DNA of 64,000 bases from CAWIVH01 sp963839475. Its GTDB lineage: Bacteria; Acidobacteriota; UBA6911. Positions 1 to 8,513 of the stretch are shown one piece after another (position 1 is the first letter of the stretch; every line of letters begins with the position of its first letter). Location: positions 190,714-254,713 of the forward strand of contig CAWIVH010000006.1 of NCBI GenBank assembly GCA_963839475.1. The letters are read 5' to 3'. Made by a program: the position numbers and the translations under genes. The notes beneath the pieces were generated by a model. That model worked only from the letters and a program-made list of their open reading frames with translations, did not search any database and was not told where the DNA came from.

Positions 1-2016
1 TCCATCAACATGCTGACCATGTTTGCCATGGTTCTGGCTATAGGTCTTCTGGTGGACGATGCCATCGTTGTCGTGGAAAACGTGGAGCGCGTCATGTCCG
101 AAGAAGGACTCTCGCCCTATGAAGCCACTCAGAAATCGATGGACCAGATCACGAGCGCCCTGGTCGGTATCGGGTTGGTACTGTCGGCGGTTTTCGGTCC
201 CATGATTTTTTTCGGGGGATCCACCGGCGTCATCTATCGCCAGTTCTCGGTCACGCTCATTTCCTCGATGCTTCTCTCAGTTCTGGTAGCGTTGATCCTC
301 ACCCCGGTCCTTTGCGCGTCACTGCTCAAGCCGGTAGGCAAAGGACACGAAGCGGCGGAAACTGGTTTCCGACTCCTCCGCCCGTTCTTCCTCGGGTTCG
401 ACCACATGTTTCTCCGGCTTCGGGGTCGCTATGAAAATGCGGTGGGGCACATGCTGCGAGCACGTCTCCGCTACCTTTTCGCTTTTGTGCTGATCGTTGC
501 GGGATTGGGATATCTCTACAGGAAAATGCCCACTGCATACCTGCCGGACGAGGACCAGGGTGTCATTCTCGCTATGGTTCAGCTGCCCCCCGGCTCCACC
601 CTGGAACAGAATGAAGCCGTGATGAAAAAAGTGCGCAATCATTTCCTGGTGGATCAAAAAGAGGCAGTCGAATCCTGCTTGACCATCTGCGGGTTTGGTT
701 TCGCCGGCCAGGCACAAAACCAGGGATTTGCTTACATCAAGCTGAGAGATTGGGACCTGCGCAACAAGCCCGAGCTGAAGGTCAGGGGTATCCTGGGAAA
801 GGCGATGCCGTTCCTGGCAAGCATCAGGGAAGCGACGGTCCTGGCGTTCCCGCCTCCAGCCGTAACCGAACTCGGCACGGCCAGGGGATTTGATTTCATG
901 CTGCTCGATCGTGGCGGTCTCGGCCATGAGAAATTGATGGAGGCTCAGTTCCAGCTCCTCGGCCAGGCCATGCGCGACCCGAGGTTGACTGCCGTCCGGC
1001 CGAACGGGATGATGGACCAGCCCGAGCACAAGGTCGACATCGACTGGGAAAAAGCCGGCACCCTTGGGGTCTCGGTCCCCGCGGTGCAGCGAACAATTTC
1101 GGTGGCCTTCGGCAGCGCGTATGTCAACGACTTCATACAAGCGGAGAGGGTGCATCGAGTCTATGTGCAGGCCGACGCCCCGTACCGGATGCTTCCGGAG
1201 GACTTGGACCGCCTCTATGTCCGAAATGCCGCGGGCGGTATGGTTCCGGTCTCTGCCCTGGCATCGGGGCACTGGATTTACAGCTCCCCCCGTCTTGAGC
1301 GTTTCAACGGTTTTCCGGCCATGAATATCCAAGGTGAGGCTGCGGTGGGAGGAAGCACCGGGGATGCCATGACTGCCATGGAGGAGATTACCAATAGGCT
1401 GCCAAAAGGGATCGGATACGATTGGACAGGCCTTTCCTATCAGGAGAAGGCGAGCCAAGCCCAGACGGGGCTGTTGTACGGTTTTTCGATCCTTGCGATC
1501 TTCCTGGTGCTTGCCGCCCTGTACGAAAGCTGGTCGATCCCCATCTCCGTGTTGCTCGCCCTGCCGCTCGGAGTGATCGGCGGCGTTTCGGCTTCCTCCG
1601 CCCGGGGATTGTCCAATGACGTTTACTTCCAGATCGGTCTTCTGACCGTTCTCGGGCTGACCACGAAGAACGCGATCCTGATTGTTCAATTTGCCAAAAT
1701 CCGCGTCGAACAGGGAGCCGGGTTGATACAGGCCACCCTCGAAGGGTCGAAGCTCAGGCTACGGCCCATTGTCATGACCTCCCTGGCTTTCGGTTTCGGC
1801 GTTCTGCCGCTCGCGCTGGCAACGGGTGCCGGAGCCGGAGCCCAGAAGGCGATCGGAACAAGCGTCCTGGGCGGCATGGCCACCGCAACGTTTCTGGCCA
1901 TTTTCTTCATCCCGTTGTTTTTCGTGGTGGTGACCAGGATTTTTGGTTCAGGGCAAGAAAAGCAGGCAACTCCGCCCGGGTCGGACACCACAACGCATCC
2001 GGAGAGGCAGGAATAA
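1..2016 (+). CDS. RND efflux pump, inner-membrane transporter subunit (AcrB/MexB-type), C-terminal part
   Basis: The reading frame is open from base 1, so the gene begins upstream of the window; about 670 residues remain of a family that is usually 1,030-1,060 long. It opens inside transmembrane helix 4, with the paired aspartates of the proton relay (LLVDDAIVVVENVERV, residues 17-32 of the visible part), which in AcrB are D407/D408. The second porter region follows, then helices 7-12 with the relay-type lysine in LGLTTKNAILIVQFAK. It is the proton-driven pump of a tripartite drug or solvent exporter in the inner membrane. The outer-membrane channel gene starts 2 nt after the stop, so the two form one operon; the periplasmic adaptor is presumably upstream. 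Substrate cannot be inferred. Confidence 0.95.
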   Translation, partial: SINMLTMFAMVLAIGLLVDDAIVVVENVERVMSEEGLSPYEATQKSMDQITSALVGIGLVLSAVFGPMIFFGGSTGVIYRQFSVTLISSMLLSVLVALILTPVLCASLLKPVGKGHEAAETGFRLLRPFFLGFDHMFLRLRGRYENAVGHMLRARLRYLFAFVLIVAGLGYLYRKMPTAYLPDEDQGVILAMVQLPPGSTLEQNEAVMKKVRNHFLVDQKEAVESCLTICGFGFAGQAQNQGFAYIKLRDWDLRNKPELKVRGILGKAMPFLASIREATVLAFPPPAVTELGTARGFDFMLLDRGGLGHEKLMEAQFQLLGQAMRDPRLTAVRPNGMMDQPEHKVDIDWEKAGTLGVSVPAVQRTISVAFGSAYVNDFIQAERVHRVYVQADAPYRMLPEDLDRLYVRNAAGGMVPVSALASGHWIYSSPRLERFNGFPAMNIQGEAAVGGSTGDAMTAMEEITNRLPKGIGYDWTGLSYQEKASQAQTGLLYGFSILAIFLVLAALYESWSIPISVLLALPLGVIGGVSASSARGLSNDVYFQIGLLTVLGLTTKNAILIVQFAKIRVEQGAGLIQATLEGSKLRLRPIVMTSLAFGFGVLPLALATGAGAGAQKAIGTSVLGGMATATFLAIFFIPLFFVVVTRIFGSGQEKQATPPGSDTTTHPERQE

Positions 2017-2017
2017 T

Positions 2018-3409
2018 ATGCGCAAACTCATACCTCTCATCACTCTCTTAGCCATTTTCCTGTGCGGGTGCCCGCCGCGGACTCAATATGTCCGCCCCGG
2101 GCTCCCGGTCCCTTCGGCCTGGCCGGACGGCGCCGCCAGCCAGACAGGGGGGCCGGCGGCAACCGATGTGAAATGGCAGGAATTTTTCACGGATCAGCGA
2201 CTTCGGTCGGTGATCGAGCAGGCCCTGGCGAACAACCGGGATCTCCGCGCGGCCGCACTCAACATCGAAAAAGCCCGGGCCTTTTATCGGATCCAGCGTG
2301 CGGAGCAATTTCCCACCGTTGCGGTCTCAGCCGGCGCCGATGCCTATCGTCTGCCCAAAACGCTGTCGGGTGCCGAAAATGATAAAAACGTCGCCCAGAT
2401 CACCGTCGGGGTGGGCACGGTAGCCTGGGAACTCGATTTTTTCGGGCGCATCAGCAGCCTGAAAAGCAGCGCCCTGGAGCAATACCTTGCGACGGAATCG
2501 GCTCGTGCCTCTGCTCAGATTTCGCTCGTAGCCGCCGTCGCCAATGTCTACCTCGCGCTCGTTGCCGATCGTGAAAACCTCCGCCTGGCGCAGGAAACCC
2601 TTAAAACCCAGCAGTCTTCTTACGATCTGATCAAGCAGACCGTGGATGTGGGCATCGCTTCCGACCTGGACCTCCGGCTGGCTCAGGCCCAAGTAGAAGT
2701 TGCGCGTGTGGATATCGCCAGGTACTCCGGCCAGTTGGCCCTCGACGAAAACGCGCTCAACCTGCTCGTCGGCTCGCCCGTAGCCGCCTCAATGCTTTCG
2801 GACGAACTGGGAAAGGTAGAGTCGCTAAAGGATATCGCGCCCGGCCTACCCTCCGATGTGTTGCTGCGCCGGCCTGATATCCTCGTAGCCGAGCACCAGC
2901 TAAAGTCCGCCAGTGCCAACATCGGAGCCGCCCGGGCTGCCTTTTTCCCCCGCATCACGCTAACTGCCGCCGCCGGAATCACAAGCAACGATCTGACGAA
3001 CCTCTTCAAACCGGCAGCGGGGACTTGGAATTTCGCGCCGCAGATAACGCTTCCGATTTTTGACGCAGGGGCCCGCAAGGCGAATTACGAAGCAGCGCTG
3101 CTGGAAAGGGACATCGCCATCGCTGCCTACGAGAAGACCATCCAGTCGGCATTCCGGGAGGTGAGTGACTCGTTGAGCCTCCGGACCACGCTGACGGCTC
3201 AGCAACAGGCGCAACAGGCGCTTGTGAATTCACTGGAGGAAGCGTTCAAGCTCTCCGAATTCCGCTACAAGGCGGGGATTGACAGCTACCTGACAGTCCT
3301 GGTTTCCCAGCGGTCGATGTATGCGGCTCAACAGCAGCTGGTTACAGTCCGATTTGCGCGTTTGGCCAACCGTGTGACACTTTACAAGGTACTTGGAGGC
3401 GGAGCCTAA
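2018..3409 (+). CDS. Outer-membrane efflux lipoprotein, NodT/OprM family (TolC-like)
   Basis: Outer-membrane channel of the tripartite RND exporter. The open frame extends upstream into the pump gene, but the ATG at 2018 is preferred: it is preceded by GGAGAGGCAGGA and starts a lipoprotein signal peptide (MRKLIPLITLLAIFLCGC, lipid-acceptor Cys18), giving 463 residues, the normal length. Two tandem outer-membrane efflux repeats are visible, each with long amphipathic helices and the family phrase LPSDVLLRRPDI about midway (residues 280-292). Near the C-terminus is the usual YKAGIDSYLTVLVSQRS. The stop of the pump gene at 2016 and this start are 1 nt apart, so co-translation is likely. Confidence 0.95.
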   Translation: MRKLIPLITLLAIFLCGCPPRTQYVRPGLPVPSAWPDGAASQTGGPAATDVKWQEFFTDQRLRSVIEQALANNRDLRAAALNIEKARAFYRIQRAEQFPTVAVSAGADAYRLPKTLSGAENDKNVAQITVGVGTVAWELDFFGRISSLKSSALEQYLATESARASAQISLVAAVANVYLALVADRENLRLAQETLKTQQSSYDLIKQTVDVGIASDLDLRLAQAQVEVARVDIARYSGQLALDENALNLLVGSPVAASMLSDELGKVESLKDIAPGLPSDVLLRRPDILVAEHQLKSASANIGAARAAFFPRITLTAAAGITSNDLTNLFKPAAGTWNFAPQITLPIFDAGARKANYEAALLERDIAIAAYEKTIQSAFREVSDSLSLRTTLTAQQQAQQALVNSLEEAFKLSEFRYKAGIDSYLTVLVSQRSMYAAQQQLVTVRFARLANRVTLYKVLGGGA

Positions 3410-3501
3410 CGGAAATTCAGAGCGAATCCTTGCGATGCAAATACAAGCCTCGCCATAAGGCGCTGCAACTGGTGTGTAGAGAGAATATCTTAATCCTTTT
3501 T

Positions 3502-3530
3502 CTTCGTGGTCTTTGTGGTTCGTGGTTCGT
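3502..3530. repeat. Intergenic 9-nt periodic repeat (CTTYGTGGT type)
   Basis: In the gap between the efflux operon and the convergent methyltransferase, units CTTCGTGGT and CTTTGTGGT follow one another directly and a third, shifted copy (TCGTGGTTC) follows. The same 9-mer CTTTGTGGT recurs at 34650, and a CTTTGCGGT version at 12732. The rest of the gap (3410-3643) holds no convincing gene; a 74-codon open frame there has no family features. Confidence 0.6.
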
Positions 3531-3643
3531 TTTTTTGGTTCCTTGTGATCATCTGATCCATGGCCGCCGGAACAGCAGCGCTTGGTCGGGTCTCACCGCC
3601 GGAGGGGGTGGTTTGCCTTATTGGATTATTGAAGGCAACCCAT

Positions 3644-4273
3644 TCACGTCCTAATTCCTACGGTCACTACATTGTCGTACATTTTGCCCACGACGCCGCG
3701 ATCCGTCTGAATCTCGCTGAAGCCGGCCTGCTTCAATAGATCGGCCACCTCCTCCGGATCGAACAGGCGGAATCCATACTGGGCAATTGGCAACCTCTGG
3801 AGCACCTCTTTCGAGCGATATCCAATAGCGAGCCGGCCGCCCTGTTTGAGGACTCGCCGGATCTCCCCCAAGCCCTGCATGGTATCCGGCCAGAAATAGA
3901 TGGTGTTGATCGTGAAAACGCGATCAAACGAAACGTCCGTGAAGGGGAGGCTCGAAACTTCGCCCCACTGCACGGCCATCCGATTTTCGGCGATTTCGCG
4001 CCGGAACCGCGACTCAGCGCTTTCGACCATGTCCCTCGAAAAATCAACCCCGATCACCTTGCCGGTGCGCAGGCGCTTGCAGGTATACGCCAAGGCCGAA
4101 CCGCCGCCAAAACCGATTTCGAGTATCTGATGCTGCGGCTGGATATCGAGCATCGTGAGAGCCGATTCGACCAGTTTCCTGTTGCCGTGATTCATCATCG
4201 GCGCGAGGATACGAGTCCCGAACCAGCCGCTAGGCTTGCGGAATTGCGCCGACATAAAGCGGAAAAAGCCCAT
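3644..4273 (-). CDS. Class I SAM-dependent methyltransferase (UbiE/Methyltransf_11-like)
   Basis: A 209-residue soluble protein. Motif I of the Rossmann-fold methyltransferases is clear at residues 50-60 (ILEIGFGGGSA), followed by the acidic end of strand 2 (VIGVDFSRDM) and the motif around FDRVFTINTIYFW. These bind S-adenosylmethionine. The N-terminal segment FGTRILAPMMNHGNRKL is typical of small methyltransferases of unknown acceptor. It stands alone between the convergent efflux operon and the TonB receptor gene (same strand). The receptor gene upstream on this strand has its own terminator, so independent transcription is likely. The acceptor (quinone precursor, lipid, small molecule) cannot be told from the sequence. 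Confidence 0.85.
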   Translation of the reverse strand: MGFFRFMSAQFRKPSGWFGTRILAPMMNHGNRKLVESALTMLDIQPQHQILEIGFGGGSALAYTCKRLRTGKVIGVDFSRDMVESAESRFRREIAENRMAVQWGEVSSLPFTDVSFDRVFTINTIYFWPDTMQGLGEIRRVLKQGGRLAIGYRSKEVLQRLPIAQYGFRLFDPEEVADLLKQAGFSEIQTDRGVVGKMYDNVVTVGIRT

Positions 4274-4450
4274 AATTGGGATCCCCCCTCAAAGCACAGG
4301 CTGGGCGACCGCGTTTTCCGGATCCAGATTTGCTTGGGTCATTGTACACGGATTCTTCATAAAAGATCCGCGTTCTTCCATGCTCATAAATGTCCCTGAA
4401 ATAATGGTGATTTTTGTCGCGCGGCAGCTTTGCCGATTTCAGGCTCACCC

Positions 4451-4480
4451 AAAAAGAAGGCCGGGTTCACACCCGGCCTT
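4451..4480 (-). terminator. Rho-independent terminator of the TonB receptor gene
   Basis: A perfect 10-bp stem (AAGGCCGGGT at 4457-4466, ACCCGGCCTT at 4471-4480) with a 4-nt loop lies about 30 nt past the receptor stop. Read on the minus strand it is followed by CTTTTTGGG, a short U-tract. Confidence 0.85.
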
Positions 4481-4512
4481 CGGTGAGAGATTGAAATGAA
4501 CTGCCAGCTGGT

Positions 4513-7500
4513 CTAAAAGTGGTACTTCAGCCCGAACTGGATATTTCTTACTGGAGTGACCTGGCCGGTGATTTGGCCAAACGCAGCGAGGTTGGTGATA
4601 TCCCGTCCGGGAGGTCCAAAACTAACGTGGTTGAAAGTGTTGAAGAATTCCGCCCGGAAATCGAAATACCTCGATTCCGACATATGGAACTTTTTCCCGA
4701 TGGACATGTCGAAATTGAAGTAGCTTGGAGCTCTTTCGCTGCCCACCGAGGTGTTGCCGAAACTGCCGAGCGCCGGAATACCATAGGCGCAAGTTCCGTT
4801 ATCCACGCCGCTGGCGCAGAAGGTGCTCGAATCCACCGGCCCGAAGAAACGATCGACGGTTTGCGTCGAAATGTTCATCTTCCGGTATCGATTGGCGCGC
4901 ACGTTGCCGCGAACCGACTGCAGCGTATTCGCCTGGTGTGCTGACGCAAAGATTGTCACCGGGAATCCAGAGTGAGCCGAAACCATGTAGTTGATGTTCC
5001 AGCCACCCAGGATCATGTCCAGCGCTTTTCCCGAGCTAGCACCAAAAGCCTGGCCCTTGCCAAATGGAAGCGCATAATAGCCACCCGCGGATATATTGTG
5101 CGTGGCATCAAAACAGGCCGGGCCATAGTTGCCACGGCGGTCATAGGCATTCTGCCAATAGGCGCCTTCCGCGTTGACCGAACCGCAACCATAGTAGCCG
5201 AGGTTATCGGTCAGGGTCTTGGAGTATGTGTAATGACCCATCACCTCAAAACCTTTGCTCAGACGATGGCGGACACTGGTCTGCAAGGCGCTGTAATTCA
5301 TAGTGCCGCTGGACTCGGTCAGGGCGATGTTGCCCAGGTTGGGAAGAACCTTGGCCAGCGGCCGGCGGGTGTTGAGGGCGGTCCAGGTCTTGGGATCGCC
5401 GGTGCCTGCGACCGGCTGGTTGGCTTCATGCGGAACCACCAGGTGGGTGCCCCTTTGACCGACAAACGCCACACTGGCCGAGGTGAGGGGTGTCACCTGG
5501 TACTCCATTGTAGCGTTGAACTGGTTGGTGAACTGCGGGCGCAAATTCAGATCCCAGGCGCGTCCCTGCATCGAGTAAGGGGTGACGCCCGGGCTGTCGA
5601 AGCTCAGGCCTGGCGGAACATCAGAAAAACCGACGCTGATATCGCCCGGAGCACCGGCTCCGTAATTGACATTGCTCTCCATGGCAAAGGGAGGATTCAT
5701 AGGCAGGCGCAGGTTGGCGCCCGTGCCTTCCAGGAAGCTAGTAAACGCATAACCCATACGCACCACCAGCTTGTTCTTAAACATCTCCGGAGTCCAAGCA
5801 AAACCGATGCGCGGCATGAACTGCTTCCAGTAGGGATTATACAGCGCGCGCCCGTACTCGGTTTTTCCAGGATAGATCAAAGCCCCGGTGTAAGTATTGA
5901 TGTTCACTTGCCGGTCAGCGACCTCATAGATCGGCGTCACATACTCCCATCGCATTCCGACGTTGATGGTCAGATTGCGCTTGGCCTTCCAATCGTCCTG
6001 GAAGAAGAACCCGTTGCGCCATTGCCGGTGACCCCACTTGCCGGTAACCACGCCCCGTCCCTTGATGGCGAGCTGGCTCAGCAGGAAATCGGCATAATCG
6101 AGGCCCGAATAACTCCCGTTGAAGGTGAAGATTCCGAGCGCGCCGTTATTGCCGGCATAGTATCGGTTTTGCTGCATGCGCAGAAGCTGGCCACCCATTT
6201 TGAGCAGGTGGTTGCCTTTGGAGTAGGTCAGGGTGTCGTTGAACTGATACTTGTTGTCCATGGTTGAGCCGATGCTGGCACCGGAACCGATGCTGCTCAG
6301 GCCGCCGCCGACAGTGATGGAGCTGAGCCCGGGAATGGGCTGGCCTCCTTTGATACCAAACTTGGCATTGCCGTCTGAACCCAATAAACCGGACCAATCG
6401 TAAACGGCATCGTCGATGCCGATGCGGCTGTAAGCGATCCGCATGTCATTGACCACACGCGGGCTGAAGGTCCGGGTCCAGCCGATCTGTGTGCTAACCG
6501 AGGGACCTTCGGTCCCGCCGGTCATTTGAACGGGTAGCACAGTGCGGGAGGTATAGCTCAGATATTGCGCGCTCGAAAACCTCCCGGTGATGAGGTCTTT
6601 GTCGCTGAAACGGTAATCAATCTTGGCATCCCCCTGGTGGTTGCGCAGCAGACTGGACGTGCCGGCGCCATAGTTGCTGGTTACACCAAGAGAACCTGTC
6701 CCGGCTGTATTGGGCAAGGGGTAGAGTTCAGGGTGGGAGAACAGGTACTTGGCCGCCGGATTGACAATGCGGCTCGTGGGAATGATATTGCCGGGGAAGG
6801 GCTGCCCTGTGACCGGATCCTTTACGATCTGTCCGGTCTTGAGGAAGTCTGAGAGATCCCCTGTGCGCCAGGCTGCGGGAGCGACGGATGCAGTCCCTGT
6901 CCCTGCTCCACGCTGCTCGGTCCCCTCGTAATCGACGAAGAAGAAGAGCTTGTTCTTGATGATCGGGCCGCCGAAGGTGCCGCCAAAGATGTTCCGTTTA
7001 AAGGGAGCTCGCTTCGCGGTAGCGGCCGAGCGGTTGCGGAAGAAGCCGTTGGCGTCCAGCTTTTCGTTGCGCAAAAACTCGAAGACGTTGCCGTGATAAT
7101 TGTTCGAACCACTCTTCAGGGTCATATTGACTACGGCACCGCCGACGTTGCCGAACTCGCCGCCGCCGTTACCGGTAAGGACCTTGACCTCTTCGAGTGC
7201 GTCCACATTGGGATTGTAGCCGATGCGATTGTCAATCGAATCGTTCACATCCACGCCGTCAAGGAGGAAGTTGTTGGTTTGCTCGCGGTTGCCATTGATC
7301 TGGGGGCGGCTGCCGCTTCCCTGAAAGCGTCCGGAAGTGTTCATGGAGTTTGGAGCGGTGCTGATGGCTCCCGGGATGAGCAGGGTCAGGGAAGCAAAGT
7401 TGCGGCCGTTGAGTGGGAGTGATTCCAGCTTGGAGGAGGTCACCGTGTCTCCGGTGGCCGTCGATTCGGTCTGCAGGATCGGAGCGGCTGCCGAAACCTC

Positions 7501-7849
7501 CACGGTTTCAGCAGTGCTGCCGATCTCCAATTTGATATCCATGCGGGCAATCTGGTTCACCTCCAGCTTGGAAGGGTCCCATGGTCACTTTCTTGAATCC
7601 CTGAATCTGCGCTTCCACGGCGTAGCTGCCAACCGGCAGAAACACCAGGTTGTATACGCCTCTTTCGTTGGTGATAGCGCTGAAAGCACCATTTGTGCCG
7701 GTATTGGTGGCGACTATCTTGACACCCGGCACAGCTGCCCCACTCGGGTCGATCGCCGTGCCGGTGATGGAACCTGTGATTGTCTGGGCGCCCGCCATGC
7801 CGCACATCAGGCATAGCAGTGCCACCAGGATTCCAAATCTCTGCTTCAT
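4513..7849 (-). pseudogene. TonB-dependent receptor with N-terminal carboxypeptidase-regulatory-like domain (Oar-like), interrupted by a +1 frameshift
   Basis: Outer-membrane beta-barrel receptor of about 1,110 residues for TonB-dependent uptake or for surface adhesion; substrate unknown. The 5' part (7849 to about 7571) encodes a signal peptide (MKQRFGILVALLCLMCGMAGAQ) and a CarboxypepD-reg-like domain with NERGVYNLVFLPVGSYAVEA. The rest (to 4513) encodes LEVNQIARMDIKLEIG, the plug with SLPLNGRNF, and a large barrel ending in the terminal Phe of IQFGLKYHF. The two parts are in different frames: removing one base of the CC in CTTCCAAG (plus-strand 7570-7571) restores PFKLEVNQIAR, the family's usual continuation. 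Either a sequencing/assembly error or a genuine inactivation. RBS GGAGGAT precedes the ATG at 7849. No TonB-ExbBD genes are nearby. Confidence 0.9.
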
Positions 7850-8064
7850 ATTTTATATCCTCCGATGATTTTTGAGCTGCGCGTAATTTCCCGCTGAATT
7901 TCCCGTTTGATCGAAATCCTGAAAATATGACTGAATGACTTTAAAGCCCTGTTAAAAACAACTTATTTTACTCCATATTTTAGGGGAAAAACTGGAAAAA
8001 TAGCAGAGGCGGAAGGCACCGAATCCGAGTCGAGGATCACCAGCTAAATGCCATCGCAGAAACA

Positions 8065-8355
8065 TCAGCCCAGCAGGTCCAACGTGCTCTTTTCGAGCTC
8101 CAGTTGCTTGGACAATACCACGAGGTTGGCCTCGGCAGCCGTTCTCGCCTGCTGAACGCTCAAAACATCGGCCACCAGGTCAGGCCGGATTGACGGGGTA
8201 TAAGTATCTTCCGTAAGCCGTGTCGCCGGGCCGGAATCCTGCGTGGTTTGACTATCGGGAGTTGCGGGCCAGGCAGCGATGCGGCGTGAGGCTTTGTCCA
8301 TTTCATTCCGGGCCTGATGCAGACCCTGCAGGGATGTGGATGCAATTTCGTTCAT
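8065..8355 (-). CDS. Small protein resembling flagellar basal-body rod proteins (FlgB/FlgC-type ends)
   Basis: A 96-residue protein with RBS GGAAGGA before the ATG at 8355. The N-terminus (IASTSLQGLHQARNEMDKAS) resembles the conserved N-terminal helix of axial flagellar proteins, and the C-terminus (VLSVQQARTAAEANLVVLSK, then a run of leucine-rich helix ending DLLG) resembles their C-terminal helix, in which a residue pattern like EANL is common. The middle is short, Pro/Thr-rich and unstructured. No other flagellar gene is present in the window. The assignment rests on pattern resemblance only; an unrelated coiled-coil protein is the alternative. It is divergent from the HEAT-PQQ gene, 158 nt away. 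Confidence 0.5.
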   Translation of the reverse strand: MNEIASTSLQGLHQARNEMDKASRRIAAWPATPDSQTTQDSGPATRLTEDTYTPSIRPDLVADVLSVQQARTAAEANLVVLSKQLELEKSTLDLLG

Positions 8356-8513
8356 AATTCCTTCCGGTATGCGTTCTTCATCGGCAGGAACCGGGGAATG
8401 GAATACCTGTTTAATGGCACTTTATCTGAATACAATTAGGGCGGACTATAGGAACGATCTCGGGAAAATCCAGCTGACATCCGGGTGGGATCGGATCAAG
8501 CACTGGGGGAGCC

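Noticed and set aside
3430..3654. 74-codon open frame after the efflux operon
   Set aside because: Crosses the 9-nt repeat and the methyltransferase end; composition is not coding-like.
4972..6267. Long open frame antisense to the TonB receptor
   Set aside because: It lies fully inside a well-supported receptor gene and encodes no recognisable protein.
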